Shown in pieces: positions 21,650 to 34,482 of a stretch of 64,000 nt of DNA (the stretch's first letter is position 1; every line of letters starts with the position of its first letter). This stretch comes from Coptis chinensis (Eukaryota; Streptophyta; Magnoliopsida; Ranunculales; Ranunculaceae), in contig CM027378.1 of the NCBI GenBank assembly GCA_015680905.1, positions 8,847,001-8,911,000 of the forward strand, in the 5' to 3' direction. Both the position numbers and the translations under genes were made by a program. The notes below the pieces were generated by a model that had not been told where the DNA came from, made no database searches, and saw nothing but the letters and a program-made list of their open reading frames with translations.

Positions 21650-23123
21650 TGATAAGAGCCCAAAACTGTAGTTTTAACCCCGTAACAGATCATACTATTA
21701 GACCAATTATGTGAGTAATAATTAAGAGTTAACACCGATTACGTGTTTTTTATGCATTTCGTGCTTCAAAGTCCATTATGTGCAGAAATGTGCCACTTTA
21801 GCGAGATAAAGGAGCAAAGGTCGGTTACTAAGGAGTTCCGTGATTAAAGGCCAAGATTCAAGAAGACAAAGCCTTTCTAAAGCCCGGTCAAAAGCTGAAA
21901 AGTCGACGCGGGCAGAAACAACACTCAAAGTCAGCAGAACTTCCGAATGCCGTATCTTTGGACTCAGACCTCGGAATTGGGCCTACCTTATGTCAAAACG
22001 ACCAGCTCGGAAAGAGATTTCCAATGGTATAAGCCTTGACCCAATCAGAGGAGTATAAGAGGATGAAAAGTCTGTTGAAGCCAACTGCAGTTGAAGAGGC
22101 CTTTTTGGACTGAAAGAATTGGGTTTTGGGCCTGATTCTCTGGCCCAAAACATGGCTCCAAGCCCATGCACGATTTTTGGATCTGAAAGTATAAAAACCA
22201 AAGCTTAACTCTTTGTTAATGGTAGCTAGTTAGACCTAAAAATAGAGATTAATTCTAGATCTAGTTTTCAGTAGATTAATTAAGTTTAGTTCCATTTTCA
22301 ATTCTTGTTTTAGATTAAGTCTTTGAATCATTGTTCTTGATTGATTAGATAAATAAAATAGTTATTTTGTCAATTTCGATTTTTGTCATTTCAATTTATA
22401 GATCTAGTTTTAATTCTTATTGATTATCATTTCGTAGTTTAAATAGATTGAAACATTGTTAGTTAATTTAGTTAAGTTAGAATTTTAATATGATGTGTAG
22501 TTCTAATTCAATGGGAAATGATGGGTTGATGACTCAAGGCTAAAACCTCCATTAGAAGGGTTGATGAAGCTTTGATGAAAACTTAGTTGTATAGTGTAGA
22601 GTCGTTGTAGAATCTATTCCACTCTAGAAGGTCGTGATTAAGCCATGAGAATGGGTGGATGACCTCACATGCTAGTTAGTATTTGGTAGAAATGCCATGA
22701 ACACTAGGGATTAGAACTCGAATTTCTTGCCGTAAGAACGTAAGAATCGAGATACAAAAATCTATGCTAGGTTATTAAGTTGGATTCGAGGTGGAATCAA
22801 TTCCCCTCTAATTCTTTATCTAGATTCAAAAACAATCATATTTCCATAGCATTTGTAGTTTAAATTCAACATAATCAATTTCATATTGTATCGTAGTATA
22901 ACACCCTTCGTAAAAGCTCATTAGACTTAAGACCGATTAATTAGACATAGAAAACATTCCATGCTAGAGAACTAGGAGTGGAACGAATTTGTTACTACAC
23001 TCTATTTCAATAGAATTGAGAGTAGAAAACTTGATAAATATAGACACGTTAAAGTTTTAGTTTACTTACGTTTTGAGTTTTATCGTTCATTTCGTAGGTA
23101 AATTATCTTTTTATCGTTTATCA
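21650..23123 (+). repeat. 5' LTR of element D
   Basis: A full 1474-base LTR from TGATAAGAGCCC to TTATCA, with TATA box at 22190-22197. It is followed by a primer site and a gag gene, so it is a true 5' LTR. The short ORF at 21840-22058 is LTR sequence shared with other copies. Confidence 0.85.
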
Positions 23124-23125
23124 AA

Positions 23126-23138
23126 TTGCGCCGCTGCC
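23126..23138 (+). promoter_or_regulatory. Primer binding site of element D
   Basis: TTGCGCCGCTGCC two bases after the LTR end. It resembles the Asp-tRNA primer site described for Athila elements (TGGCGCC core) with a G-to-T change at position 2. Confidence 0.7.
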
Positions 23139-23663
23139 ATCTTAGTTTCACTTTAGCATTGTTTTCATGGTATAATTAGTCATTTTTAAGTCCCATTAAA
23201 CCCACCCACCCTTGTTTGATTCATACTGTGGTTGTCCGTTTCAGCGTTGAAAAGTTTCGCGACAAAAATTACACGGAGTGCGACCGCACCCAGATGGAGC
23301 GCACCTGCGCCCATAAGCCTGGAACCTTGAGCACGACCCACCCCCATGTTGAGCACAACCCGCCCTTAAACACTGTAACTTCAAGTTACACGGAGCATGA
23401 CCGCGCCCTAAGCGAGCGCACCCGCGCCCTAAGCTAAATTTTTCCGGATTTCTACAGGTTTGTTTCGAACTTCGAGTTTTAAGTTTTTCAGTGTTCTAAC
23501 TTGTTATTTACATCTAACACGCCAAAAACAAGACGCTTATTCATCACGCCGGGCAAGGACGCTTATCGGTATTCCTTTCTTCCATACCTCGCATCTCAAG
23601 TTAGAGGTTTATACTAAAATATCAAGATTGTTTGGAGTGTTGTCGTGTTTAGATTAGACTTGC
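23139..23663 (+). other. Leader of element D with GC-rich repeats
   Basis: No gene is supported. At 23275-23435 there are repeated motifs of the type GGAGCGCACCTGCGCCC and GAGCGCACCCGCGCCC, plus AAACACTGTAACTTC. The same motifs lie in the beta leaders of A (5020-5130) and B (12105-12245). They could be packaging or translation signals. Confidence 0.55.
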
Positions 23664-25753
23664 ATGAGATTAAGGTCTGGTCGGAGAAAAACACCGAACG
23701 TAATTAACCGTCAATGTCAACATACAAATCTATCGAGTATACCAATCACTACACCTCTAGCTACTATCCCACCAACCACACCTGACATAATGGCTGAAGA
23801 AAGAGAGACTCCTCTCTCCGACTTCTACAAAGCCTTGAGTGATAGCCCTAAATCTTGCATCGTTCTAGCGGACCCAGTGGGGGATTTTTGAATTCCCCCA
23901 AACATATTTAATTTGTTACCCGTTTTCCATGGTTTAGACCATGAAAAACCTTACCAACACATGCGTAGGATTGAACAAGTCCTTACAACATTCGATCATC
24001 CTACGGTTGGTGCGGAACAAATTAAACTGAGGGTATTTTCCTTCACCTTAGCCGATAAGGCAGCGTCTTGGTTAACTGCCCAAGCGCCTAACTCTATGGA
24101 CTCGTGGGCTAAACTTGTTTAGCTGTTTATGGAACATTTTTACCCACCCCTATAGACGGATGAGATGCTTTCCAAGATTCATTTTTTCCGACAAAATCCT
24201 CATGAATCATTTTCTGAGGCTTGGAATCGTTTCACCGATCTGCTTATAGAGTGTCCACACCATAACCTAGCAAAAGACACGTTAGTTCGTTGCCTTTTCA
24301 AAGGACTTCAACATCACCATAAAGAAGTCCTTGACATAATGAATGGGGTAGTTTCCTAAGTAAAGGAGCCCCGGAGGCTTACAAATTTTTAGAAGAGCAA
24401 ACTAAACGCATAATAACAATTGGGGGTAGTGATGATATCCCCCTCTGCTAGTTAGTTCTTCTTCAACAGTTAAGGCCGCCGGTATGTTTGAGATGAAATC
24501 CGATCCAGAACTTAAAAATTTAATCGAATCTCTAACTAAAAAGGTTGAGGCTATTTCTGTTCAACAAAAGCCTATCCCCGTCATGAATGTAAACTCCAAC
24601 CCATGTAATTTCGTTTAAGTCCCGAGCACCCGACTCTATTGTCCTCTCTCCTATGAACAACAACAATTAGAGCAAGATAATGTTTGCTCCATTAATAGCT
24701 ATCCTATTCCTAATGCCCCATGGAGACAACATCCCAACTTTAGTTGGCGAAACAATCAACAAGTTTCACCTCCAGGGTTTAATAACTAAAATGTTAGGCA
24801 AGCAAACAACTATAATCAAGCTCCACCTAGGCAAGGACAGGGACAAGGTCAGGGAAATTATAATAATTATAACAACCAAGCGCAACCACGACAAGGTGTA
24901 GCACAAGGTCAGAGTAATTATAATAGTTATAATACCAATAGAGGTATCGTTCCGGTTAACAATAGTAACTATCACAACCCACCCATAAATAATCAACGAG
25001 AGATAGTTCCAGTCGCACCACCTGTGACTACTACACCTACACAACCGGATCGTATCGACGCTTTTATACAGGTTACCCAACAACTTTTCCAATCAATGAC
25101 TCAATCAAACCAACAGATCTTACAATCCATAAATCGGGGCACAACAACGGTTAGCCCAAGAGAAAGCCCAACCAAAAGGCGTGTTTCCAGGACAAGCGAT
25201 ACCAAACCCTAAAACGGCAAATACAGCCTTTGAGGTAAACGGTAATACTAGTACGGAAACTACAATCGTAGGTGACCTAAATGCCATCACCACTCTCCGC
25301 GCTCGGAAGAGTGGTTGATAACAAAGTAACTATGCCTATAGTTACCCCATCAGTACTCCCTACACCGGATATCGAACTAGATACCGAAATAGAAACTGAA
25401 GAGCCTACCACTGTAGAGGTACCAGTTAAACCACAACCTAGGAAACCAAAAGCCAAGGTTACACATCAAGTCGAGCCATACGCGAAATATAGAGCAAAAC
25501 CACCGTTCCCTAAAAAATTAGCCATGCTAACCAGGGATACAAACTTTGAGGAGATTAGGACGTTTTCAAGAATCTAACGATAAACCTTCCTTTTCTCGAA
25601 GCTATTAAAAAGCTACCTAACCACGCTAAGTTTCTTAAAGAGTTGTGCACTACTAGGCGTAAGACCAACATACCTAAAGACGCCTTTCTAACTGAACAGT
25701 TCCCAACTTTATCCGAAAATAATGGAATTGTTAAGTACAAGGACCCTGGTCGT
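23664..25753 (+). pseudogene. gag: gag and protease start of element D, interrupted by element E
   Basis: The start MRLRSG at 23664 is the same as in element E. The capsid-type region has PLSDFYKAL, LLPVFHGLDHEKPYQHMRRIEQV, FSFTLADKAASWL and FRQNPHESFSEAWNRF. Stops lie at 23889, 24121 and 24153, with a frameshift near 24357. A degenerate zinc-knuckle region is near 24590-24650, followed by an Asn/Gln-rich segment (about 24690-25020). The protease lead-in has FLTEQFPTLSENNGIVKYKDPGR and is cut at 25753 by the LTR of element E. The rest of the gene is not found on the far side of E. Confidence 0.85.
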
Positions 25754-27183
25754 TGATAAGCACCCAAAAGTGTATTATGAAACCCCATTGAGACATATAA
25801 ATTTGGTTCATTATGTGTTTAATAATCATGAAATAAATATGTTTTCATACTTTTGCAGGTATTTGCAGTAAACATGGAAATATTGGTTAAACCTGCAATA
25901 AAGCACGAGGAACGGCGTATATATGAATTCTTCTAAATCCACGTAGAAGCATCAAACTTCCAAAGCTCCTACCTCTCGAACCAGGACTCCGAATGCGACA
26001 AGAGAGCTGCTCAGACAATCGTATGATGAACTCTACGATAGGCGGAAGTTGTAAAAGCGCCCAAATACCGGATCGCCATCGATCTGCACATGGACCCACT
26101 ATACGGGGCCACAAGATTGGATGAGTCATCAATCATGGAGCATGTCAAGACAAAGACAACAAATTATTGGTGCAAAGTTGACACCTTGCATGTAATAAAT
26201 TAGATTAGGTGTTAATAGTGAAAAAAAGGCAAGGTGTCACTTTGTTTTAATGTGGTAGATAAAAATGAATCAATGTGGTTTGATAATTCACGTGGGAGGA
26301 AATGAGATTTCTCTCAAATGGAGAAGAAATTAGACAAATGTGGGGACACTCCAATTACTCCCTTGACTTATTTTCCTCACATGACATTATTTTAGTTCCT
26401 TAGTGAAAAGGAGAAGGAGTTTTAGTTTTGAAAAAAAAAAAAAAAACTGTAATAGTTTTAATGGAGGAACACTTGTTCTTCTAAGAAATAATAGAAGTGA
26501 GTTTGGTTGTGGATTTTCTTCTCTCTCTCTCTCTCTCTCTTTCTCTTTTGTGTTTTTATTAGTTCATAAGTCCTTGTCCCTAGGATCATGAGCTAACTTC
26601 CCTTTTGGGGAGTTAGTCTAACTCATGTGAGGGTAAACCAATTGTTGGTTTGGTAGGTTTAGGAAGAACAACTAACTCTACATCCTACCCCAAAATGGTA
26701 GTTGGTGTAGAGTTTAGTTAGAAATCAAGCAATGAGCTTAGAGATAAGTCATTGTTTGGTTTCACTTGCTAGCATGTATGAGCTCTTTAGTGAGCCATGC
26801 ATGCTAGGGATCAAATCTATTTTTCCGTTAGGGACTTGTCTATGAGTCTAGGAAGAATCAAAACCTATTTCAAACCAACACTAATGATATTTTCACATGA
26901 GGAGGATTAACTCTCCAACTTCTCTTTCAAATTTCTATTTCGGTATTAAGTGCATGTTTTCATTTTAATGTTTGTGTAGAAAGGAAAAATCTAGCATTAA
27001 TAATTACTCCTTACTCTTTAGGTCCCTTATTGTAAATTCCAATTTGTAGTTGTTCTAAGCTTTAGTTTAGTTCGAATCTTTATTCCAACTCTACGAAACG
27101 AAGATCGTGAGTAAGGAACCTTGATTGCTTTTGCACCAATTTAGAGAGTTCAAAACTCTAAGTAGTTCTCCAAGCTAATATCA
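25754..27183 (+). repeat. 5' LTR of element E
   Basis: 1430 bases from TGATAAGCACCC to AATATCA. It contains a (CT)n tract at 26520-26545. The first 675 bases match the truncated 3' LTR at 42264, with scattered substitutions and short indels. I see no clear TATA box. Confidence 0.88.
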
Positions 27184-27185
27184 AA

Positions 27186-27198
27186 TGGCGCCACTGCT
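27186..27198 (+). promoter_or_regulatory. Primer binding site of element E
   Basis: TGGCGCCACTGCT two bases after the LTR end. The TGGCGCC core matches the Asp-tRNA site known from Athila-type elements. Confidence 0.75.
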
Positions 27199-28478
27199 GT
27201 TCTAAAGCCATAGAACGTGGGCTAAAGATCGGAAGTTGCATCAAGGGGGAACCCCCATTCTCTTCATCCCTTTCATTTTCGTTCGTTTATGTTTTTTTTT
27301 GGTATTTTTTTCGTATTTTTGCCTCGCGATTGACCTGTAAGCCAAAAAAAATTTCGTTCTACTTTCAGGTACCAAAAGTTAGGACTGGGAGAGATAACTA
27401 CAGACGATTATAAGACTTCTGAGGAAATTTGAAAGTATTTTGAAATACTGGACACGCGTGCGCGGGTTGGGAGTCGCGTGAGCGAGTGGGACCCGCGTCC
27501 GCGGGTTAATTTATTCAGTTTTTGCTCCTGTTCAACCACCAAAGATCTCCAAATCTACCTTGATCCATTTCCAGGCCTAAATATCTGATCCTGTACCTGA
27601 AATATTCGATAATCCTTTGGGATTAATCGCGTTGACGAATTGAAACTTTTGTTACAAGGGCGAAAACGCGGGAAGCTACAGGTTCCAATTTTCAGTATTA
27701 TTGTAATTTTTTTTTATGTTTTTCTGCATGTATGCCATGTATATAATATTAGGAAATATTTATGGATTATTATTTAAGTTTTAGCCTAGAATTATGCATG
27801 AATCAAGTTCATATACCGGTAAATATTTATATACGATTACACGGACATGAATTGCATATGAATGTATATTTACATATTAATGGTACTATATTGCATGGGT
27901 ATATGTCTTTCTACGTATAAATGTTTCTTGTTACATGTTTGATATTTCTCTACGTATACGTACACGGTCTTGTCTAATAAGTCGATTTTGTCAAGAAAGA
28001 GGAGAACATTCCAACGAGGGTTAAAATCTGAGTTGGGTAAATTGTTTCTAAACCCTACGGGGTAAAGCTGCTCTCTATAGGACATTCGCAATCTCAATGA
28101 GTATTGTCGAAATCGATTTATTATGCAATACAAGAGTCGTATTTTAGTTTAGGTATAATACTTTGCATGTTTAGTTTTGTCATCTATTCTCACAGATGTA
28201 TAATCGTGATTCAGTATGCTAATGTATTTAGATAATGCATGAGTGATTCAAATTAACATATTCTTGTTGATATCGTTTACGTAATATCGATTTACAAATT
28301 AGCGTACATATACGTATTACTGATGTTTATTTGCCTATACGTATGGAAATAATTATCGATGACACAAGCTTGCCTATTCGTATAGCTATACGTATGAGTA
28401 GAGTACCTTCACATGCTACTGCACCTAGTATTGTATGAGTAGATCGTATTTGCATGTTTGTATTTTTAACCCTTGCAT

Positions 28479-28521
<43 letters not shown>

Positions 28522-28877
28522 AAAAAAATTAAAAAATTAAAATTTAAAATTTAAAATTAAATTAAATTAAATTAAATTAAAATTAATTTACTACCACCTT
28601 TGCATAAATTTTAATTCCATAACTCTTAAATCATATTCCAATGGTGTCTAGGAAACTTGAAAGATTGAGGTTACTTAATTAGAACCGTGCTTGCACGACA
28701 ATCCTCCCTCATATCTCTCTTGTGACCTGGCTGTTGGTCTATGCACACGTATTCCTAGCTTCACTACTACGTTAGCAGCAGTTTAGGCATATGTTGTTCA
28801 ACCCTAATGCTTAAGATAATAATAAAATTAGAGTTCTCATAATTCCTTCTGTAAGTTAGATCTAATTTTATGCTTGC
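27199..28877 (+). other. Leader of element E
   Basis: About 1.7 kb before gag with no supported ORF. At 27450-27510 is a GC-rich block of three imperfect repeats (CGCGTGCGCGGG, CGCGTGAGCGAG, CGCGTCCGCGGG), which recalls the GC-rich motifs in the D leader. A poly(A) and TTAAAA-type low-complexity tract spans 28484-28590. An AT-rich part with repeated TACGTAT-like words covers 27840-28400. Confidence 0.6.
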
Positions 28878-30448
28878 ATGAGATTAAGGTCTGGTTCCAC
28901 TAAAGAACTTGAACATACCCATTGTCGAAAAAAATACGATAAGCAATTGCGTAAGTTCTCAAATAAAAATTGTTCTTCTTCTGCTAATTACCTTCATCAC
29001 AATCCTTCGTCGCCATCAACTTCTATCATTATGGCCGACGATCCTCCACCAGCAGAGAAGCCCCTCTCGGACTTCTATACTGCATTACAGGAAGGTCCTT
29101 CTTCTTGCATCAAACTTGAGGACATTGTCGGTGATTTTCGTATCCCACCAAACGTTTTCAGTTTGTTACCAATATATCATGGTTTGGAGCACGAAAAACC
29201 GTACAATCATCTTCGTAGACTTCAACAAGTGGCAACAACATTTCATCATCCAAAGAGCCTCTAAGGAACAACTCTTTGCTTCGATGTTTCCATTCACTTT
29301 AGCGAAAAAAGCGTCAATCCGCTAGCAGGACAACAATCACAATCCATAGACACATGGAATAAACTAGTTCAAGCTTTTATGCTTCAGTTTTACACTCGAA
29401 GAAAACAACCGAAATGCTTCGAAGATTCAATTCTTCCGTCAAAATCCTCATGAATCCTTTTACGGAAGCATGGAGTCGCTTTTATCGATCTTCGTTAGAA
29501 TGTCCTCACCACCAACTAGAAAAGTCTGTCCTTGTTCGCTCATTCTTTAATGGTCTCAATTCGATCATCATCAAAAGAAACTCTTGATATAATGAACGGA
29601 GGTTGCTTCATGGACAAAGGAGCTACCGCTTATACTTTTCTTGAAAAACAAGCGAAAAAAGGTACACACTGGGTAACACCGAGCCGTCTAGATCATCAAA
29701 GGATACTGTTACAAAAGCCACATCTATTTTTGAGGTAAAACCCGATCCTGAAATAAAAAATTTGATAGAATCCCTAACTAAAAAAGTAGATGCCCTTGCA
29801 GTTCAAGTAAACGATCAACTACCAAAACCAGTCATGAACGTTGACACCGCTCCTTGTGTCCTTTGTCTTAATTAGTCCTGATCATCCTGATGCATATTGT
29901 CCCTTGTTATATGCTTCCCCTACTCAACAAGCGGAGGAGGCATGTGCATTCAACATTCCCAATGCACCGTGGAGACAACATCCGAATTTAAGCTTGGCCA
30001 AAATAACCAACAAATGGGGCTCCTCCCGGTTTAAGCTAATCAACCGTTCGACCTACCAATAATTTTATTCCATACCGCCAAGGAAATAATCAACAATACC
30101 AACAAGGTCAATTTCAAAATAATTCTAATGCAAATTATCAGACCAACCGCAGCCTTGTTCCAGCTAATCCAAATCCCAACTATAATCAACAACTTCTAAG
30201 CAATAATCGAGAACTACTACCATTTGCCTGACTGCGCCAACCATTACGGATTGGACAAATGAGACTTTCCCGGCTTACATGAACCAACAAATTCAAATTT
30301 TAACGCCTATCCAACAATCACTTCAAAGAATTGGCGCAAGAAAAGAGTCGAAAGGTGTGTTTCCTGCACAAGCGTTCAAAACCCTAAACCAAAGAAACCC
30401 ACGACCTTTGAACCGACCAATGCCCCGGTATAAGCACCCCCACCCAAG
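28878..30448 (+). pseudogene. gag: gag of element E
   Basis: Starts MRLRSG. Contains KPLSDFYTALQEGPSSCIKL, IPPNVFSLLPIYHGLEHEKP and LRRLQQVATTFHHPK, then a frameshift near 29255; further pieces (FPFTLAKKAS, ILRSRQNPHE-like, DIMNGG) are spread over three frames to 29740. A zinc-knuckle remnant (PCVLC...HPDAYC) lies at 29855-29905, followed by an Asn/Gln-rich tail. It is the capsid/nucleocapsid precursor that packages element RNA. At least five shifts make it non-functional. Confidence 0.85.
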
Positions 30449-33282
30449 GTGAGGTCCATGCAATCACGACTCTACGATCTGGAAAAACTGTCGACAATCG
30501 ATCATTATGCGGATGATCAACCAAAAGAACAGGAGGGTTCCAAGGAATCTATTTCTAAGAATGAACCTACGGAAGATTCCCCAGATTCAACAGAGTCAAC
30601 ACCTCCGAATGTAGGAAACAAGCAAGTAGACCCTTTTGCCAAATTCCCCCTAAGGCACCGGTTTCTGCACGCTTTGGCAAAGAATAAACCTGATGACAAT
30701 TTTGCTGAAATTCGAGAGACTTTTCAAAATTTAACAATAAACTTATCTTTTCTCGATGCCTTAAAATTATTACCAAAACATGCAAAATTTCTGAAAGATA
30801 TGTGCACCACAAAAAGAAGAACTAACGTTCCTCAACAAGCGTTCCTCACTGAACAGTTTCCCTCCATTACCGAACACAATGGTATAGTAAAATACAAGGA
30901 CCCTGGTAGACCAACGGTTCCATGCACCTTAGGTGACAAATACACGGCTACTGCTCTACTAGACCTAGGAGCTAGTGTGAACTTACTTCCATATTATTTA
31001 TTTAAACAACTAGGTCTTCATGAACTTAAACCTACCACCATGACTCTACAATTAGCAGATTGTTCCATAAAGTATCCAAAAGGAATTGTGGAAAACGTCC
31101 TTGTAAAAGTCCAAGATTTCTTCTATCCTGTAGACTTTGTTATTTTGGATACAGAAGTTGCATGTGATTCCATTCCAATCATCTTAGGACGTCCGTTCCT
31201 CGCCACTGCTAATGCTCTTATTAACTGTCGAGATGGTTCCATGACCATGTCCTTCGGAAATCTTTCGGTCGAGGTGAATGTGTTCAAGTTGATGAAACAA
31301 CTTCCGAGCGACATTGATAGTGAGGTCAATTGGGGTTGACAAAGATTCCGCAAAGAGTATTTTACAAACTCTTTTCCTGAAGATGAAGTGTACCAATTTC
31401 TTTCCTTTAGCGACTCTGAGGTTTGAGGACGATGATTATACACAAGAAGTAAATGAGTTATTAGAGTCAGTACCATTATTTGACCCTACAACAGTGATGT
31501 CTAGTAACTTGGATGATCATCAATCTGTTTACTACATGGATGATGACCTTCCTCAAGAATCTTTAATACCCACTCCGCCCACCCCTGAATTAAAACCTCT
31601 TCCTTCGGAATTAAAATACGCATACCTCGAGGCTCTGATGGTCGTCACCCAGTTATTATTTCTTCACAATTGACCGATGATCGTGAAGCTTGTTTAATTA
31701 ATGTCATTCAACAACATCGTTTCGCTATTGATGGTCCCTCGATGACATTAAAGGCATTGAACCTAATGTGTGCACCCATCGATACACGGAAAGAAAATGC
31801 TAGGGCGTCGCGTGAACCACGCGGTCGCCCTAAACCCTACCATGAAAGATGTGGTCCGAGGAGGTGTTAAAATTACTAGATGCGGTATTATTTACCCTAT
31901 CTCCGATAGTGTTTGGGTGAGTCCCGCATTAACGTGGTTCCAAAGAAATCGGCATTACAGGTTGTGCGAAATGATAAAGATGAATGCATTTCCGCCAGAT
32001 CCCAAGAAAATGGCGAATATGCATTGACTATCGCAAACTTAATGCCGCCACTCACTAAGGATCACTTTCCACTTCCATTCATCGATCGATGCTCGAACGC
32101 TTAGCCGGTCATGCCTATTACACGCTTTCTTGATGGTTATTCCGTTATTTTCAGATAGTCATAGACCCTGCTGATCAAGAAAAGACAACGTTCACCTGTC
32201 CATTTGGTACATTTGCATATAGACAAATGCCTTTTGGCCTTTGCAATGCACCTGGTACTTTTCAACGCTGCATGCTTCATATTTTCAGTGATATGGTTGA
32301 ACGGTTTATGGAAGTATTCATGGACAACTTCTCAATTTATGGAGATTCTTTCGATAGCTGTCTATCAAATCTTGAAAAGGTCTTTACACGTTGTGAAGAG
32401 AAAAACCTTGTTCTTAATTGGGAAAAATGCCATTTCATGGTTACTAAAGGAATAGTTTTAGGACATATCGTTTCAAAGGACGGAATCGAAGTCGACAAAG
32501 CTAAGATAGAAAAAATTGCTTCACTTCCTATACCAAAAATAGTTCGAGACATTCGCGCATTCTTAGGACACGCAGGTTTCTATAGGAGATTTATTCAAGA
32601 TTTCTCAAAGGTTGCTAAACCTTTAACCAATCTCCTGCTTAAAGATGCCGCTTTTGATTTCAGTTTCAGTTGCAAACAAGCCTTTGAGGTATTAAAAACC
32701 GCTTTAACTACCGCTCCCATAATTCAACCACCTGATTGGTCTAAACCTTTTGAATTAATGTGTGACGCGAGCGACTATGCTATTGGAGCTGTACTAGGGC
32801 AATGCCGAGAAGATAAGCCGGTTGTCATTTACTATGCGAGTAAAACCCTTAATGAAGCTCAACGTAACTATACCACCACTGAGAAAGAGTTTCTCGCCGT
32901 TGTATATGCGTTAGATAAGTTTCGTCCTTACCTAGTGGGTTCTCCAACTATTGTCTACACTGACCATGCGGCACTTCGTTATCTATTAGCGAAAAAAGAT
33001 GCAAAACAAAGGTTGATCCGATGGATTCTCCTTTTGCAAGAGTTTACTCTCGAAATTAGAGATAAAAAAGGTAGCGAAAATGTGGTTGCAGACCATTTAT
33101 CAAGACTTGTCAGTGATGTTGATACCGACATCTTGAACCTATCCGTGATTCCTTTCCGTGATGAACACTTGTACTTTCTATTTTTTCGTCCCCTTGGTAC
33201 CGACATAGTAAATTACTTAGTTACCGAGGAAGTTCCTTTATCTTGGTCTCGTAATGACCGGAAAAGTTTTTATCCACTGTGA
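30449..33282 (+). pseudogene. pol: Protease, RT and RNase H of element E
   Basis: Aspartic protease: LLDLGASVNLLP (about 30955-30990) and IILGRPFLATA, in an open frame 30449-31339. A linker (31314-31673) and the N-terminal RT follow in broken frames (IDYRKLNAAT near 32020). RT then continues in one frame from 32227: [21 protein letters not shown], then the active-site box FMDNFSIYG at 32319-32345, where the second catalytic Asp is Asn. RNase H has [43 protein letters not shown] and VVADHLSR. A frameshift at about 33280 leads into integrase. The Asn change predicts a dead polymerase even without the shifts. Confidence 0.92.
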
Positions 33283-34482
33283 AATTCTATTTCGGGATGA
33301 GCCCTACCTCTTCAAGTATTGTTCGGACCAACTAATCCGCCGTTGCATTCCCCGGACCGGGAACACAACGATGTGTTATCCTTCTGCCATGAACAATCTT
33401 GTGGTGGTCATTTTAGTGGTAAGAAAACTGCGGCCAAGGTTTTACAATGTGGTTTTTATTGGCCAACACTGTTTAGAGATGCACATGAGCATTGCAAAGC
33501 ATGCAATCGCTGCCAGCAGTTAGGTCGCATTACTCAACGTAATATGATGCCCTTAAATCTCATTCTAATTGTGGAAATCTTTGATGTATGGGGCATCGAC
33601 TTCATGGGTCCATTTCCAAATTCTCATGGCTTCTTATACATACTTGTAGTAGTTGACTATGTGTCAAAATGGATTGAGGCATTGGCATGTCGAGCTAACG
33701 ATCATAAAACGGTCGTTTTGTTTATAAAAGAAAATATTTTCTCTCGATTTGGTGTTCCAAAAGCTATAATTAGTGATGGGGGAAAACATTTCTGCAATAA
33801 AATTTTTGAATCATTAGTAAAGAAATATGGAGTCACGCACAAAGTGGCAACTCCGTATCATCCTCAAACCAGTGGTCAAGTAGAAGTCTCTAATCGAGAA
33901 ATAAAATCCATTTTGGAAAAAAACTATCAATCCATCTAGAAAAGACTGGTCTCTACGATTATCTGATGCCTTGTGGGCATACAGAACAGCTTTTAAGACA
34001 CCTATAGGGATGTCTCCGTGATCGCCCTCGCTTTTGAAAACCTTTGTCATCTGCGGTTGAACTTGAGCACCGCCGTGCTCTATGGGCCATCAAAAGCCTC
34101 AATTATAACACTAACATGGCGGTAAAAAAGAAAATTGCAGTTAAATGAGCTTGAGGAAATTCGAGTGATGCCTATGATCTCTCAAATCCTATAAAGCCAA
34201 CATGAAAAGAGTGCACGACAAGCACATATTGCGAAAAGAGTTCAAAGTCGGTCAAAAAGTTTTGATGTACAACTCAAGATTACACATTTTTCCGTGAAAA
34301 ATTAAAAACTTCGATGGTCCGGTCCTTTCATCGTCTCTGCCACCCCTTATGGGGCTATCTCTAAAAACGAAAATGATGGTAGCGAATTCCAAGTAAATGG
34401 CGGTGCCTTAAACATTATCATGAGTTGCGCTCTCCGGATGTCGAAGAGACTCTTCTCAATGATCCAATCTACCGCGGACTAA
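33283..34482 (+). pseudogene. pol: Integrase of element E
   Basis: The zinc-binding part has [20 protein letters not shown] and [12 protein letters not shown] (33385-33520). The catalytic core has [10 protein letters not shown] (D), [11 protein letters not shown] (D) and [13 protein letters not shown] (E), open to 33939. The C-terminal part ([45 protein letters not shown]) is split over frames to the stop near 34482. No chromodomain is visible. Confidence 0.9.

Noticed and set aside
24766..25092. 108-codon minus-strand ORF
   Set aside because: Antisense shadow of the Asn/Gln-rich segment of the D gag, which has clear homology on the plus strand.
31123..31476. 117-codon minus-strand ORF
   Set aside because: Antisense to the protease region of element E; no domain and no support beyond openness.
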